A DNA stretch of 64,000 nt, from NCBI GenBank assembly GCA_958299035.1, contig CATQJL010000223.1:69795006-69859005 (forward strand). The letters run 5' to 3'. The notes beneath the pieces were generated by a model. It saw nothing but the letters and a program-made list of their open reading frames with translations, searched no databases and had not been told where the DNA came from. This document shows, piece after piece, positions 12,017 through 23,766 of the stretch. The position numbers were made by a program, and so were the translations under genes. The DNA is from Cylicocyclus nassatus (taxonomy: Eukaryota > Nematoda > Chromadorea > Rhabditida > Strongylidae). How positions within the stretch are numbered: the first letter of the stretch is position 1; every line of letters starts with the position of its first letter.

Positions 12017-14719
12017 GCACTGTTTTCGCCGCACATACAGCTAAACAAATATTAGAGAATCTGCACTGGTTTTGTTCCCATAATAGGGCTATTTGCCAAT
12101 TGTAACTATGTACTTATTATATAGCGAACACACAAATACTCATGACATATATGTACTTGATGTAATTCTTCTCTTTTGAGAACTAATAGAAAAGATAGTA
12201 GAGAAATAGCATGCTTCTTTCTAAGCAGTCTTATGCTTACATTTGCACGCCCTACAATATTGTTTTGGGCATTTGAACAATTTGTAATGCTGAGACTTTC
12301 GCAGTGTTGTGTCCAATCAAGCTTGAAGCTAGACTCAGCATGGTAGATTGACAATATATTGTATGTGTATCAAACGAATAGCAGCATACATCCTTACTTT
12401 CTCATTAAACTTTGAAAATAAGCCTGCTTCGGTTTTCCTGTCGCACAAAAATAAGTTCTGCTCAAACAGTAGTAAAAACACCAAAAGACGAATACCTCTA
12501 ACGCTGTTTAGTTCTATCATGTTTAGTTCTGCAGCGTGGAGTTCTGTCTCAAATTTTTTATCCGCTTAGCTGTAGAGCCTGATATTTCGTCGGGTATCTC
12601 TCTGTCCTTCGCCGATGTTTCGTCTTCACATGCGTCTCCACTACAAACTTTCTTTGTTCCAGTGTCAACCGCGTTCTATCAATCACGCCAAATCACTATC
12701 ACTACTTAGAAAACTTAATGCCTTAAGCTACCTTTTTGTTTGTTAGTTTCTTTCTGGCGGTAGGTACTGTATCTCAAAGTACAGGAGAAATATTATAGAA
12801 TGTCTGAGAGGTGGCTCAAAGTTTTCATCACTGTTTACAAGCTGGGAGAAGTCCATTCCAGCTAGAAATAGCTGAGAAATACGTGATAAAAGCCACTATC
12901 ACTACTCAAAAATGAGGAGAATTCTATCCCTTTTTCAAAGCGTGACCAATGTTATGCGGAGATTAATGTAGGCTATTGCAATCGCGCAAATATTGCTATT
13001 CCGAGGGAGCGAGGTTTCGTAACGTTCGAGCGATTGATTGTCACAAGTTTCACGGTGTATCTTTGGCACTCCAGCGGAAGAGAAAGACTAGTGTAGAGCG
13101 ATAGGCGAACCTTTGTTAATTGATAGTTCAGCGCGCAAATGTATGCTACATTTTCGTTTAGTAGTACCAAAAGAATACGCTGGCGAGCGAGTGAGTCCTT
13201 ACACATTATCAAAATCATTGTCCGAGCGCCTAACAAAAAGTTAGTGATCATTTTCCTAAAAAGTTTAGTGAAAATACTCACAATTATCATTGTAAAACTT
13301 TGAATGAAAATTGAAACTTCAAATAGGCAAACGATGCATTTTCTAATACGTACCCTGTTTCAAATTACGAAATATTTTTATTAGTATGCATTGACATATT
13401 CACCTAGTGTACCATCACTATCGCGGAATAGAAACATTACCAATGTTCATTATCAACACAGGACTAGGGTAATTCAATTCCGGGCATATGCTTGCAAAAC
13501 CAAATTAAACTTAATTACTTTAATCTGAAGGACAGAGTAAAAAACTGAATATCATCTTTAGAGGTACTAGCTCACAGGACGAATTGATGAATTTGTTAAT
13601 CTCGAGTGTGCACTTGCATAGTTTGAGTTCAGAGAATGACAAAAAACTTACTTTGGTTCCATTCCCTGTAGCCACTAGAAATGGTCGAACAAGAAATATG
13701 GGAAGACTGAATGGGGGGGGGGGGGGAATATAAGGGTAGAAGAAAGAAAAGAGGGGTCAGGAAAGGAGGAAAAAATGATTCTTCTTCAAAGAATTAAAAT
13801 TTAACCTAAATTTAGGTATATCTCCACGGAACCTCCATGTCAGACCCAAGGGTTGATCGGACCTTTGCCTGAGGATACGTAGCGGTATACTATAAAAAAG
13901 TCTTGATAAATATTTATTATCCATAAGAACTTGCATAAAAAGGGTATAGGAGCTGAATACGACCGGCTATCTCTATGAAGTTCGCTCTGCCGTGCTCATG
14001 ATCCTCCTACTAGAGTATCCTCCAATAGTCCCCCGAAAGTGATCTCACGTAAGCCATATTCGAGACAGGATGAGTGGTTGATGAAGAGAGACTCGACGCT
14101 TGATACGAGCAGCTCCTCGAAATAGCGAGCCGGGAGCACTGGCTGCAGCGCTAGTACTTTCGCGGATGAAGCCATTCTGCTGGCGCGCTGCCAAGCAGAG
14201 GGCTGATATAGCCGTGCCAGAGCGGCATTTGTGCAAATTAATGACTGTTTTAAAGTTTCAGCTTATGAAATTTTCAGTAATTCTACGTTTTGCAAATGCC
14301 CACAAAATTGGATTCTCTTGAATAAACCACTATTATAGCCTTTGCAAGCTTGAGTTTACGTAATCTGTAATGTGACCAAAGATTTTTCACACGATAGGCA
14401 AGGCCTTTTGAAAGTGATAGGATGAAATTGTATGAAAATTAGGGAAATCGGCATCGCTGCGTCACTTTTGAACTGCTAAGCCCTGTCGGTAACATTGTTC
14501 ATCATCAGCGTTCTATGAGTTTTGGACGAAAATCATCAAGACATAATCAGGCTATCAAAAAAACGAAAAAAAAAACTTCCAGTGGCTTAACATAGATGTA
14601 GATATACTAAATTAATACGCTGCTAAAACAGCTCATTGTTGGTATAAAGAAGGTTTTTGAACCCTGTAACTCTACAGCGTGCAGAAATAACTATTTTGAC
14701 TTCCTGCTTTTATAGCTCA
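12017..14719. other. unannotated region with a 14-G tract
   Basis: No repeat family or gene could be supported. ORFs at 12973-13290 (minus) and 14045-14321 have no splice context or recognisable domain. A 14-G run lies at 13713-13726. Confidence 0.4.
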
Positions 14720-16140
14720 TACTACTTTCGCTTCTTAAACGAGTTGTGCGGTAACATTAGACAAAAAGCAAGCTTACAAAATAATTGAGTATTTGCTTGA
14801 GGTTATTTCACATAAGCTCGAAGCCGAAATCTAAGAAGACGATTGTGTGAAAAGTCGAAGAAGCCATATTTCTGTATTTTGTGTTAAAAAGAAGGTTTCT
14901 GTAGAAACCTCAAAAAAATTTTTTCCCCAATACTCAAGATAATATCTTTCAAGAAAGGTTTTTCTAGCTTCGATTGAGCTTTAGAGATTCACGAGAGAGC
15001 TGTTAGAGGTAATAAAAACGAGTGACTGCTCCCAGTTGCGCAAAGAGTTGAACACGAAAATACTGACTTATCTCGTCATGGAATGGTTTTTGACGCTTGC
15101 CACCTTATCAGTGCCATTAGTTGTGTAATGATCATCAGAAAGGTATTAATGTTACAGGGTTTCGTCAAGACCCCGCGCAGTTCTACGACCAGAGCCAAAT
15201 GATCCGCCGGCTCTGGTTTTTCTCCTCTGCTCGTCTGCGTCTCCGCGCGCTGCGCGCTACCTCGTTACCCCAAACGCGGGGCGCGGGGCATTTGGCTCTG
15301 GTGCCCTTTTCGTTGTTGTTCTATAACCAAATCTGGAAAATTGCGTCTCATATCAAAGCTTTTAATTTCTACTTTCACGCAGACAAGTCGAAAAACCCCT
15401 TTTTGGCTTAAGCGAGAAACCTGCAAAAACCGTGTTTCGGAAATCTCTTGCTTTTTCTCCAGTTTGACTCTTTTCACTTATGTCCGCATATAATAGATCT
15501 TGCTTGTGCTCATAATGTAGAGAACATCGGGGGCTAACTCCTTTGACTATGATGAAAGTCTGGCAAAAACCTGCAAAAATTTTGTTTTTGTTTATAGGTC
15601 TATAATGGAGCTAGTAAGCAACAATTTATTACGCACTTGAGGACATCCCGCTCAGTATTGTAAGCAGAACAAATCTGACTCGCAGATAACAGAAACTAAA
15701 CGAAGGGGTAAAAATTCAGACGACGCATCAAAAAATAGATTGGTCTTGACATGCATTTCGGTGCAATAAAAACAAAACTTTGCGTTTTTAAAACCAGTTC
15801 TCTACTTTTTTAATATCTTCTTCTTAGTAACCACTTTCCGAAACATGGCTGTGGCATCACGAAGAAGGAATTAGCGCTTTTCCTTGTTTTCCTCCATGTT
15901 GTGGAGGAGAAACTGTTCCTGGAGGAGAACTTGCTACTTGTGAGGCCGTCAACTAAAAGGTTTCGAATTCATTCAGCGTTTTCATTCAATTTTCACAGGT
16001 TTTTTCTGCTTTCGCTAATTGTTTTGCATCTTTTCTCTTCTCTGACTTTTCATAAACAACATTCAACTTTTGAAAGGTAGATATACAAACAACCTTCACT
16101 TTTTAACCCTATCTCTAACCATCGAAGGTATGCTTGTACA
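14720..16140. mobile_element. 1.3-kb GC-hairpin repeat, copy 2
   Basis: Same order of blocks as 9379-10722: GGGTTTCGT..GACCCCGCG, the GC-rich hairpin 15190-15300, CTTTTTCTCCAGTTTGACTCTTTTCA, and the end CAACCTTCACTTTTT..ATCGAAGGTATGCTTG. The GC-rich block is much better conserved between copies than the AT-rich flanks. The left terminus is unclear. Confidence 0.55.
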
Positions 16141-16264
16141 TTTTAAGCGATTGGGAAATCCGCAGGAATTTTTTGAAGAGAGGCACTCTTTTTAAACTTT
16201 TCCGAGTATTTGATTCTTTTGTAAATTCGGCTTCGAATTTTATGGAGAACAAATTTTGAGCAAA

Positions 16265-16400
16265 TTTTTCGGTGTCTCTTGTAGAGCTTGCTTTGCTCTG
16301 TCTGGTACTGCAAAACTTACTTGAGAAACGAGGAATATGAGTTAGTTGTGAAGGAAGTAAAAACGGTACAAAGTTAAGCTATGTTGCGAACCTTGGTGGA
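16265..16400 (+). repeat. relic of the 3114-type foldback family
   Basis: Retains TCTTGTAGAGCTTGCTTTGCTCT followed by a decayed GGTACTGCAAAAC..AGGAATATGAGTTAGTTG tail corresponding to 3950-4050. Confidence 0.5.
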
Positions 16401-16892
16401 ACGAAACAAAGTATCTCTAGTATATTGGGAAAGAAGGAGGGCACCAAGCTAGCTTGGAATGTCTTTCGTTAATAAACTTCGTTTCTGAAAAATCTTACAA
16501 GATAAGCTCATACCAATGTGAGGAATTTAGATATGTTGCATTCGCCTTTATTCAAGAATGGAAGTAACGATATCTATCGTACTTCTTAGATTACAAAGAT
16601 TTACGTAAACAAGTCGATTATAACGAACCTTGAAATTCCTTTGCACTCTTTAATTACGTCACATCAAAAAAAAGTCCGGTGGAATGAAAATCATTCAAAC
16701 TTTTTCACTACTACTCTACACAGTCTGAGGTAATCCACATAGTAGACAATCTAGCCCTTAACAGCTTTTTCGATAGAAAGATATACGACAACATCCCAAA
16801 AGTGCTGTTTCAAAATATTAATCCTTATTTTCTTCGTGATCTTATCGCCATTCGCCGATACGATGGAGCACACAGCTAGGATGGTAACATTT

Positions 16893-17315
16893 GAAGGCAG
16901 GGGCTCGGCAGATTCTCGACTTGAAGTTTTTTTGCTTACCTGGGGGTAATTCGATTCGCTGATTCCGAAAATCCACATTGAAGAGCGCGAAAATAGCAAA
17001 AAACCACCATTTCCCGAGGCCTTCCGTTTTGAATTCGGACGAGTGGAGCACACCCCGCCTTGGTCAGAGGGGCAGAATCGTTGCGGGACCCACGCTGTTA
17101 TAACGTTGTGGCATGCCTCCTCTGACGGGGCAGGGAGAATCGCAAGCTCGTCCGCGCGTATTAGAATGACTTGCGCGTAATGGTTTCAGGTGGTGGTTTT
17201 TGCCATTTTCGCGCTCTTCAATGTGGATTTTCGGAATCAGCACTCCGAATTACCCCAGGTAACCAAAAAAAAGCTGCAAGTCGAGAATCTGCCGAGCCGC
17301 TGCCTTTAATCTAGA
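16893..17315. repeat. inverted repeat, ~110-bp arms
   Basis: Arms 16893-17010 and 17200-17315 pair, with TTACCTGGGGGTAATTCG, GATTCCGAAAATCCACATTG and AAGAGCGCGAAAAT mirrored. The loop is GC-rich and includes a partly self-complementary CCCGCCTTGGTCAGAGG..CCTCTGACGGGGC pair. ORFs 16751-17053 are within this repeat and not credible. Confidence 0.7.
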
Positions 17316-18477
17316 ATGACCTCCTTCATTTATAGGCTTCGAGTTAGCAAATTATAGAGCACTGCAATATACTCGCAGAGAATGCTCTCGTGCTCTACTA
17401 TCGTGCTTGCTCTACTACAGAAAATAAAAAGGAGAAATGTTAGCTTTTTTTCATACTTCTAATGTGGAGTTGGCTTAGTCAAGTTGAGCTGCTTGAATCG
17501 TGAGTTGCTGAGTCGTTTAAAATCTTGCCAAATGTTCTTCCCAAGAAGAAATTGATTCTGTTCAAAACACATAGTTTCAACGCTTATCCACACAGCTTCT
17601 CTTTCTTCATGTAGCTGCTGCGCTTCCAATTTTCGCTTGGTGGTAACTCAACTAATTGCAGAAATTTGAACCTATCGTTTTGCTATGTTCAAATTTTTAT
17701 TTTTTCTAATTCTAACCTTTGGAGAAATTGTGATAATAAACAGATAGACCAAACACTATGCAGAAGTCTTACCTCTCGCAGGGAAGTGATTTCGAAAGCT
17801 GCTAAAACATTTTAACAACAAGTTCTTTGTTGAGCTAAGCTGGGCCTTGTCTGCAGAACATCAATTTTCAAACTTCAATTATAAAGCAGTTTATTTTACG
17901 CTGAAGAGCTGTTTTGCTCCTTGACCCGTCAGAGCTTCAGGTGAAATTATCACCTAGTTCTACTTGTGGCGTAAAACAAGCATCAAAATTGAAATCCTAA
18001 GCGCACATTTACTTTGTGAAGTCAATGATCAATGAGAATTAAGTTCTAATTCTAGCTTGTAATGACTCTCGCATTCATCACATATCTTACAGTCTCATAA
18101 AAGTGGACTTAAAATTTTTTATCTTTCTTGGAAAGGCAGACTGAAGAGAAATAAAAGCACTGGACTGCAATGTTTATAGCATTCAAATAGTTCAAACCGT
18201 TCGCGTAACATTATTCTATGCCTTCGTAGGTATGAAAGACACAAGTTTGGGGATGACCCTATAGGATGATATGTTATACCTATTGGCCTTATAATTAAAA
18301 CGAAGTTGAGTCATCAATTTGAACGAGGAGTGCAGACCATGATAAGAATCTATCCATTGTTACAGTGGAAAGTCGTACGATAAATTTTTCTAGTTCCAAC
18401 ATCTTTTGCTATTCTTTCGTTTGTTATATTGAGTGAAATGAAAAACCATTACGTTTTAAAAGCCATCACATGTGGAA
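17316..18477. other. unannotated AT-rich region
   Basis: Nothing recognised on either strand. Confidence 0.4.
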
Positions 18478-18481
18478 TTAA

Positions 18482-18793
18482 CACATTGACCACCGCTTGA
18501 CACACATGGTGTGTCAAGCAATGACTACCGCGTGGGACCGCTTGACACACCATGTGTGTCAAGGCTTGAATTTTATTGAAACGGCTACTATCCTAATATA
18601 AAGTCACTCCATGAGCTTTCTTTGGCACTAAATCGTGGGATGAACTATACCTTTTTTGTCAGCCTTTCAGATTTGCTATAGGTGTACTACAGATGGCAGA
18701 ATGCGTAACTATAGTCGAAAAATGTGGGTTGGTCCGTAAAAGGCCTTGGTCCCAGAAAGCAGACAACTAAAAATCTGCATTGTCGTCAATGTG
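18482..18793 (+). mobile_element. TTAA-flanked piggyBac-like MITE, best copy
   Basis: Perfect TTAA at 18478-18481 and 18794-18797 bracket ends CACATTGAC..GTCAATGTG. The head has a strong internal palindrome (GACACACATGGTGTGTC, then GACACACCATGTGTGTC). TTAA duplication is the hallmark of piggyBac transposition. The short size makes it non-autonomous. Confidence 0.75.
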
Positions 18794-19287
18794 TTAATAA
18801 CTAGTACTTAACCGGAGGATGCAACATTGCTTTTGCGTTTATCAACATGAACATGATCACACATAAGCTAATCTTTATTGAACTTCGACCAAAAATCAGA
18901 AAATGATGTAATTTGGACCATTTTTATAACTAAAACGTGCATTGTACTCCATGATATTTGATACATTTCTTGACCCTCTGTATGCGCGCAATTCGCTTCA
19001 CAGAAAAGATGTGAGCACCTGAGATCAGCAAGCCTTATAGTCGGTGACTGCAAAAGTTTGCTGATGACCTACGAACTCATTGAAATTCAGAAAAGCTGCT
19101 TGGCTTATACTAGAGCAGCGGGCAAACAAAAAAAGTTTGGGACAAAAATGTTTGCTAGCAAGAGAAGGATACTTGATCGCAGTGACGATTGGGTAAGCGG
19201 TGCATACCGCGTCATGCCCAAACGTTGATCTCTAAACCGCATTTCATACCTGCTATGACGTCATTCTGGAGGAGTTATAAAGAATTT

Positions 19288-19352
19288 TGCTGCAGTGGAT
19301 AGTGGCTTGGACTGCGGAGCTGGACGTCGTGGGTCGATTCTCCTGAGATGCC
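19288..19352 (+). ncRNA. tRNA-like sequence in foldback arm
   Basis: A-box-like TGCTGCAGTGGATAGTGGC and B-box-like GGGTCGATTC at tRNA spacing. The acceptor and T stems do not pair fully, so it is a tRNA-derived promoter or relic rather than a tRNA gene. Confidence 0.35.
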
Positions 19353-19601
19353 ACCCGTTTTGCATTTTTGTAAATTTTAACAGGCAAGTTGCAAAACCTG
19401 TCGACATCAAAAAAAGGTGATTTTCAGAATATGAAGCAGTATATTTACATTAATTGGCACTGAACCGCCGTTTAACCTAAAAACACTCGTTTTTAGCCTT
19501 TTTCATTGAATACTTTACTCAATTTTTCATTGAAAGACCTTCATGAACACATATGATATGAAAGCACAAAATGTGCAGAACAAAAACCACGCTCAAAACG
19601 A

Positions 19602-19670
19602 GTGGCCTCCCAGAGGAATCGAACCCACGACGTCCAGCTCTGCAGTCCAAGCCACTATCCACTGCAGCAA
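19602..19670 (-). ncRNA. tRNA-like sequence in opposite foldback arm
   Basis: Mirror of the preceding entry, with a better B box (GGGTTCGATTCC read on the minus strand) and GGGAGGCCACT downstream. Stems remain imperfect. Confidence 0.35.
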
Positions 19671-20246
19671 AAATCCTTTATAACTCCTCCAGAATGACGT
19701 CATAGCAGATATGGAATGTGGTTTAGAGATCAACGTCTGAGGACAGCATACGCGGTATACACCGCTTACCCAATCGTCACTGCGATTAAGTATCCTTCTC
19801 TTGTAAGGAAGATTAATTGCTCTACAGTGAGCTACAAGCATTTTTGTAGCCATTTTTGAACGCATCACGACCCAGAAATAGCAGCAACCGACCACGGATG
19901 GTTAAATGTATTTTCCTTTTTCCCTTTTCAAAAACCAACTGAGGGAGAGGTTGAAGTTTTAATGTTTTTGAAGCGCTTCGTTTGAATGTCTGTTATTCTG
20001 CATTATTAAACAGTACAGCAGCGACTGTAATTTTCAAGTAACAAAAATTCACGTGGAAAAAATGGTTTAGAACCAACTGCTTAGAATGACATGCGTAGGC
20101 TTATGCGGTCTATATGAGATTGACGGTTTCTGGTAGAAGACAAATTCTAATCTTTATAATTTTGTGCTCTCCCTTCCCAACCTTGTTTCAAAGTAAGCAT
20201 CAATGAGTAAGCTTTTGGCTATGGATGCAATACTGCGCAGATTTAA

Positions 20247-20523
20247 GACGTTGACGACAGCACGCATTTAAAGCTTTCTGCCTAGTGGGGCCTTCTGTGA
20301 ATAAGTTGAAAATTTTAGCTAAAGTTACAGTTTGTCATATACTATACAGCTGCAGTACTTTTGAGAAGCAGCCGAAAAGCGAAAGTGTTTTTGGGGTCAG
20401 AGCAAAAGAAAAGTTCTGAAACGAACTTCAGAATAGTAGTAATCTTGACACAATTCAAGTCACATTGTCCCACGTGGCTGGCATTGCACGACCCACCATG
20501 TTGGTCACCTTGCTATCAATGTG
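20247..20523 (-). mobile_element. TTAA-family MITE
   Basis: TTAA at 20243-20246 and 20524-20527. The ends are GACGTTGACGAC and GCTATCAATGTG. The head palindrome lies at the right, so it is in reverse orientation. Mirror copy 62114-62390. Confidence 0.7.
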
Positions 20524-20594
20524 TTAACTACATCGTCTTGAATCTGTCTTAATCTGTTTCCTAGATTGACTTTGTTATGATCCATGAGGTAACA

Positions 20595-20646
20595 ATCAAC
20601 AACCTCTCTCACATCCATGGCGCTGGATGTGAGAGAGGTCGTTGAT
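20595..20646. repeat. short near-perfect hairpin
   Basis: ATCAACAACCTCTCTCACATCCA and its complement around the loop TGGCGC. It is conserved without change in the right arm (61991-62042). Confidence 0.85.
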
Positions 20647-21080
20647 CGGAAGAATGGCAGGTGTTTGTTCCTTGTTCGACAGTAACTCGCACGCTTTTTT
20701 GTACTCAAAGAGTAGAAAATACTTCGCTTGACATAGGGCAGACCACCTTACTCAGTCTGTAAAACTGAACCATATTCACAATCTATGCTTCTGGTAAAAG
20801 CAGTGCTGTTGCTTTTCTGATCTCATCTCATGAAAATCTCATCTCTACCCTCATTCCAACAACAACTCTGAAATTTAGCAGGTCACTTTGCGCTCGACCC
20901 TGAAAATCACAGCAGCAAACGGAAATGAAAAAACGACAACTGATCTATTTGTGCCAGATCGAATACACTGAGATTTGAATTTCATGCAGTAACGCTTTAG
21001 TCGGGGAGGATCAACAAGAGTTTATTGAAGAGCGACTTCAAAAACGAAATTCTCTTCACAGCCTTTTCTCTCCCAAGTTC

Positions 21081-21369
21081 TCATTTTTGTGCTTCCTCCA
21101 ATTTCTGTGCCTGCCTTCTCTTTGTTAGAACGTCCTGCAGTTTCTCCAATGCTACTTCCAATTCATCTACTGTTATATTCATTGACCGCCCTAATAGTAT
21201 CCCGAATTTTGGGTCGCTACATCGCTGCGAACATAAATCGCCACACTACAAAGTACAAACTCAACAGAGACATAAGAACACAGTAAACACTAACACTTTT
21301 ATGTCTTACCTGGTCTTCCGCATGGACCGCCAAAAGCGCAGTGAGAAAAAGTGCCAGAACGACTTTCAT
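21081..21369 (-). CDS. small secreted peptide gene, left-arm copy
   Basis: 67-aa peptide of unknown function. Exon 1 (21310-21369) encodes a signal peptide, MKVVLALFLTALLAVHAEDQ. A phase-0 intron with GT-AG ends (21225-21309) follows. Exon 2 (21081-21224) encodes 47 residues starting RCSDPKFG, with one potential N-glycosylation site (NIT) and a charged, probably helical C-terminus (VDELEVALEKLQDVLTKRR). An AATAAA signal (complement 21021-21026) follows the stop. TTTTCTTCAG directly precedes the ATG and could be a cis or trans splice acceptor. Exon sequences are identical to the right-arm copy while the intron has changed, which suggests selection on the coding part or recent conversion. Confidence 0.8.
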
Positions 21370-21550
21370 GCTGAAGAAAATTGATTTTAAAGTGTATTCT
21401 ACGTCCAACAAACGAGAATTCGCGGAATTTCAACGAAGTCAACTGAATTGTGCTTGTTATTAGGCTGGCCGAAAGTCTTGTCGTGCAATTGAAATTCCAT
21501 AAATTTTTGACGTCTTACGTGCCCTACAATTATCTTAGACGAAGAAAGCC

Positions 21551-21601
21551 ATGTTCTATCACGCTATCAAAGAGTATGTACTTATGGAAGAGATGAGAGC
21601 G
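21551..21601 (+). CDS. possible short first exon, unrecognised
   Basis: ATG at 21551 opens 17 codons (MFYHAIKEYVLMEEMRA) ending at a good donor, GCG|GTAAGA. The longer open frame to 21865 is phenylalanine-rich and intron-like. It might belong with the exon at 22347-22423. Preserved in the right arm, but no domain is recognised. Confidence 0.2.
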
Positions 21602-21901
21602 GTAAGAAGATTATTCGAATTCACTTTTTGTTTTTTGGCAAAAAATTCATTTATAGTAGTGGACACCCAGTATTACAGGTTTTATTACCTACCCTTTTTG
21701 ACTGAGATGTTCATGCTGTTTGGAAGTTATTTTTTTAGACACCAATATAAAACAACAAACTTGATTTCTTTTACTTTTCTTGAAAATATGAATTTTTTCT
21801 CAAATCGTCGGAACAGTCAACCTTCGACGTTTAAGAGACGCAGGGGTCAAAAGATCTATAAGTGATTCATTTTGGTCGTTTACAGTAAGGGGTACATGCT
21901 T

Positions 21902-22313
21902 TACAAGGAAAGGATACTTGGTGACCTTGACCATTTGAAATGAACGTATACCAAATGCATCTTGAAGCGCTAATTCCAAATCTGTCGCTATCTGCTGTGC
22001 GCTCCTCCGAAAGAAGTTATGAACATTCTTGCCAATAAAATTCGCGCTGTTTTGATGACAAGAACCGATATCGTTAAAAAGCCTACTTACGCACTACAAA
22101 AGAGCGTCCAAGTCAGAGTCTAGAAACCTGAAAAATGACGATTCCAACTGCCTAGATGAAATTAATATGGAAAAAAGTCCATAAGACTTCGTTTAGTGAG
22201 TTGCCAGTAGATATTGAACATAGATTTGGAATCAGGCTTTTAAGACGCATCTATAGTTCTACATCTCACCGTAAAGGACCACGGTCACCAAGTTCCCTTG
22301 TGAGTGCGGAGCA
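21902..22313. mobile_element. foldback element, AAGGATACTT family
   Basis: Left end ACAAGGAAAGGATACTTGGTGACC, and right end the complement of GGTCACCAAGTTCCCTTGTG. ~90-bp arms include CCAAATCTG / CAGATTTGG-type blocks and an inner GAAGTTATGA. Mirror copy 60324-60735. Confidence 0.7.
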
Positions 22314-22346
22314 ATCTGAACTAGCGTGACGAGTGTCTCTTGGCAG

Positions 22347-22423
22347 ACAACGATACTGAACAAGATTTCAATACAAGCTTTGCTGAAATTGTCAAAGAAA
22401 TGAAAGAGGATAAAGTTGCTTAG
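22347..22423 (+). CDS. possible terminal coding exon, unrecognised
   Basis: The acceptor-like TCTCTTGGCAG is followed by 24 codons, NDTEQDFNTSFAEIVKEMKE.. then DKVA and TAG. Composition and codon use are protein-like (acidic, helical), unlike surrounding shadow ORFs. It is preserved in the right arm at 60214-60290. The upstream exons are not established. Confidence 0.3.
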
Positions 22424-23161
22424 CATTCCCCCTTTTATACGCCTCGATCTACCGTTCAGAGTTTGATAAATCGTCAGAGTTCATCTGAAAGCGAAACCGT
22501 GGCCTTTCATTGAGTACAATACATGAGATCAAAATGAGACCAACAAGTTTGTTCTTAAAAGTTATCATGTGGGAATTCATTTTTAGATATTAAAAATTTT
22601 GACATTGTAAGTTTCGTACCATAACACAGGCATGGCTTTGCGATAAACTACTGTATAATACATACACTGCAGAAATTCAAAACAATGTCAATTTCCCATT
22701 CAGATTAGAAGTTTATCTTTATCTCCAAGATCTTTGGGAAGATCTTTCAAAAATCCGCACTAATGTCATGCTATTAGGAGTTGTGCTACGAAGGCGATGT
22801 TTGTCGTAGAAAAGGCAACAAATACTGACTGAAATTAGCCGATTTGAGTCAAGTCTACAGAAGCAAAAGGTCGGGTATACGTAGACTATATGGACACATT
22901 GCAATCCGCTGTCTTGTTACGCTTTCCAAAATCAAACTCCAATTTCCTGCAGTTGAGAAATCAGCAAGTTTACCTATAAATTGTCCTACACCTCTGTTTT
23001 AGGCATTTTCGAATCTGTTCCCATCAAATTCTTCGACACTACCACATATACCCAGATTAGAGTTTCGCACATAGACGAAAAAGCTTTATTTCTCTTACAA
23101 AGCAAGTCCGACAGTGACGGTATTGTTCATGGCTGTTCTCCTCTCTCTTTGGGGTCATGAA

Positions 23162-23247
23162 CTAATTAAGATTAGAATCATCAGAAAGCACGTTCGAGGG
23201 AGGCGCAGATTGCGTTGCGAACGCGACCGCTCGCCTTTCAGCAGCCA
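23162..23247 (-). CDS. possible terminal coding exon, unrecognised
   Basis: On the minus strand a GC-richer stretch reads MAAERRAVAFATQSAPPSNV.. to a TAG stop, followed by AATAAA (complement about 23086-23091). No convincing acceptor was found. The right-arm copy is 59390-59475 on the plus strand. Confidence 0.2.
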
Positions 23248-23710
23248 TTCTCGTTGAATCAAAGGGTACTCTCAGCTTCAGATATATCGGAGCCGCAAAT
23301 CAAATGTGTATCAACCAAGTGCTAATTCTTTTGGATGCTGCCTGTCGATCAAATTGGAAACAAGCGAGTACATTAAGACGTCAGTTCAAAACATGTAACG
23401 TAAGAAAATGAAATGTTAAATGGAGGACAAGCATGCTGAGGCTGATAAACTTTTAAATGTCTAAGAATTCGGAAAACATTGAATTCACTCGTCGTGTTGT
23501 TGGAACGTAGGGTTATGCCTATGAATGAATGAAATGAAATGAAAAGTCACACAAACCAAGTATGTAATAGGTTTCGCATTCTTCGAACGCTGGTTAAATT
23601 CGAAACTTTAGGGGTTGGAAAACAAGAAATACGGCCGTTCTCAGTCTGAATCAAACACGTCAAGTCAAAATTCTACCCAGACTGTGGAGAGGATAATCTC
23701 TAATGATCTG

Positions 23711-23766
23711 AACAGTTTCGGCTTGATGCGTTTGCTTCACTGCAAACGCATCAAGCCGAAACTGTT
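23711..23766. ncRNA. perfect 25-bp-stem hairpin, possible small-RNA precursor
   Basis: AACAGTTTCGGCTTGATGCG+TTTGC pairs with its exact complement over a 6-nt loop (TTCACT). The right-arm copy (58871-58926) has one A-C mismatch and one G-U wobble. Length is near a short pre-miRNA, but a MITE core or foldback seed is equally possible. Confidence 0.35.

Larger units (their letters stand above)
19159..19806. mobile_element. foldback element with tRNA-like cores in both arms
   Basis: Arms of about 190 bp: AGAGAAGGATACTTGATCGCAG...GGAGGAGTTATAAAG and its complement. Inside each arm, pointing inward, is a tRNA-like box pair (19288-19352 plus, 19602-19670 minus). The end motif AAGGATACTT and the inner GAGTTAT motif are shared with 21902-22313 and 51609-52253, suggesting one superfamily. 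Its mirror copy is 62831-63478. Confidence 0.7.

Noticed and set aside
16930..16970. U1 snRNA-like CTTACCTGGGGGTAATTCG
   Set aside because: The match is confined to a dozen bases, sits in an inverted repeat arm, and no Sm site or further U1 structure follows.
21551..21865. 104-aa ORF preserved in both P0 arms
   Set aside because: Beyond the first 17 codons it is phenylalanine- and asparagine-rich, contains a good splice donor (GCG|GTAAGA) and acceptor-like tracts, and looks like intron. Preservation follows from the duplication.
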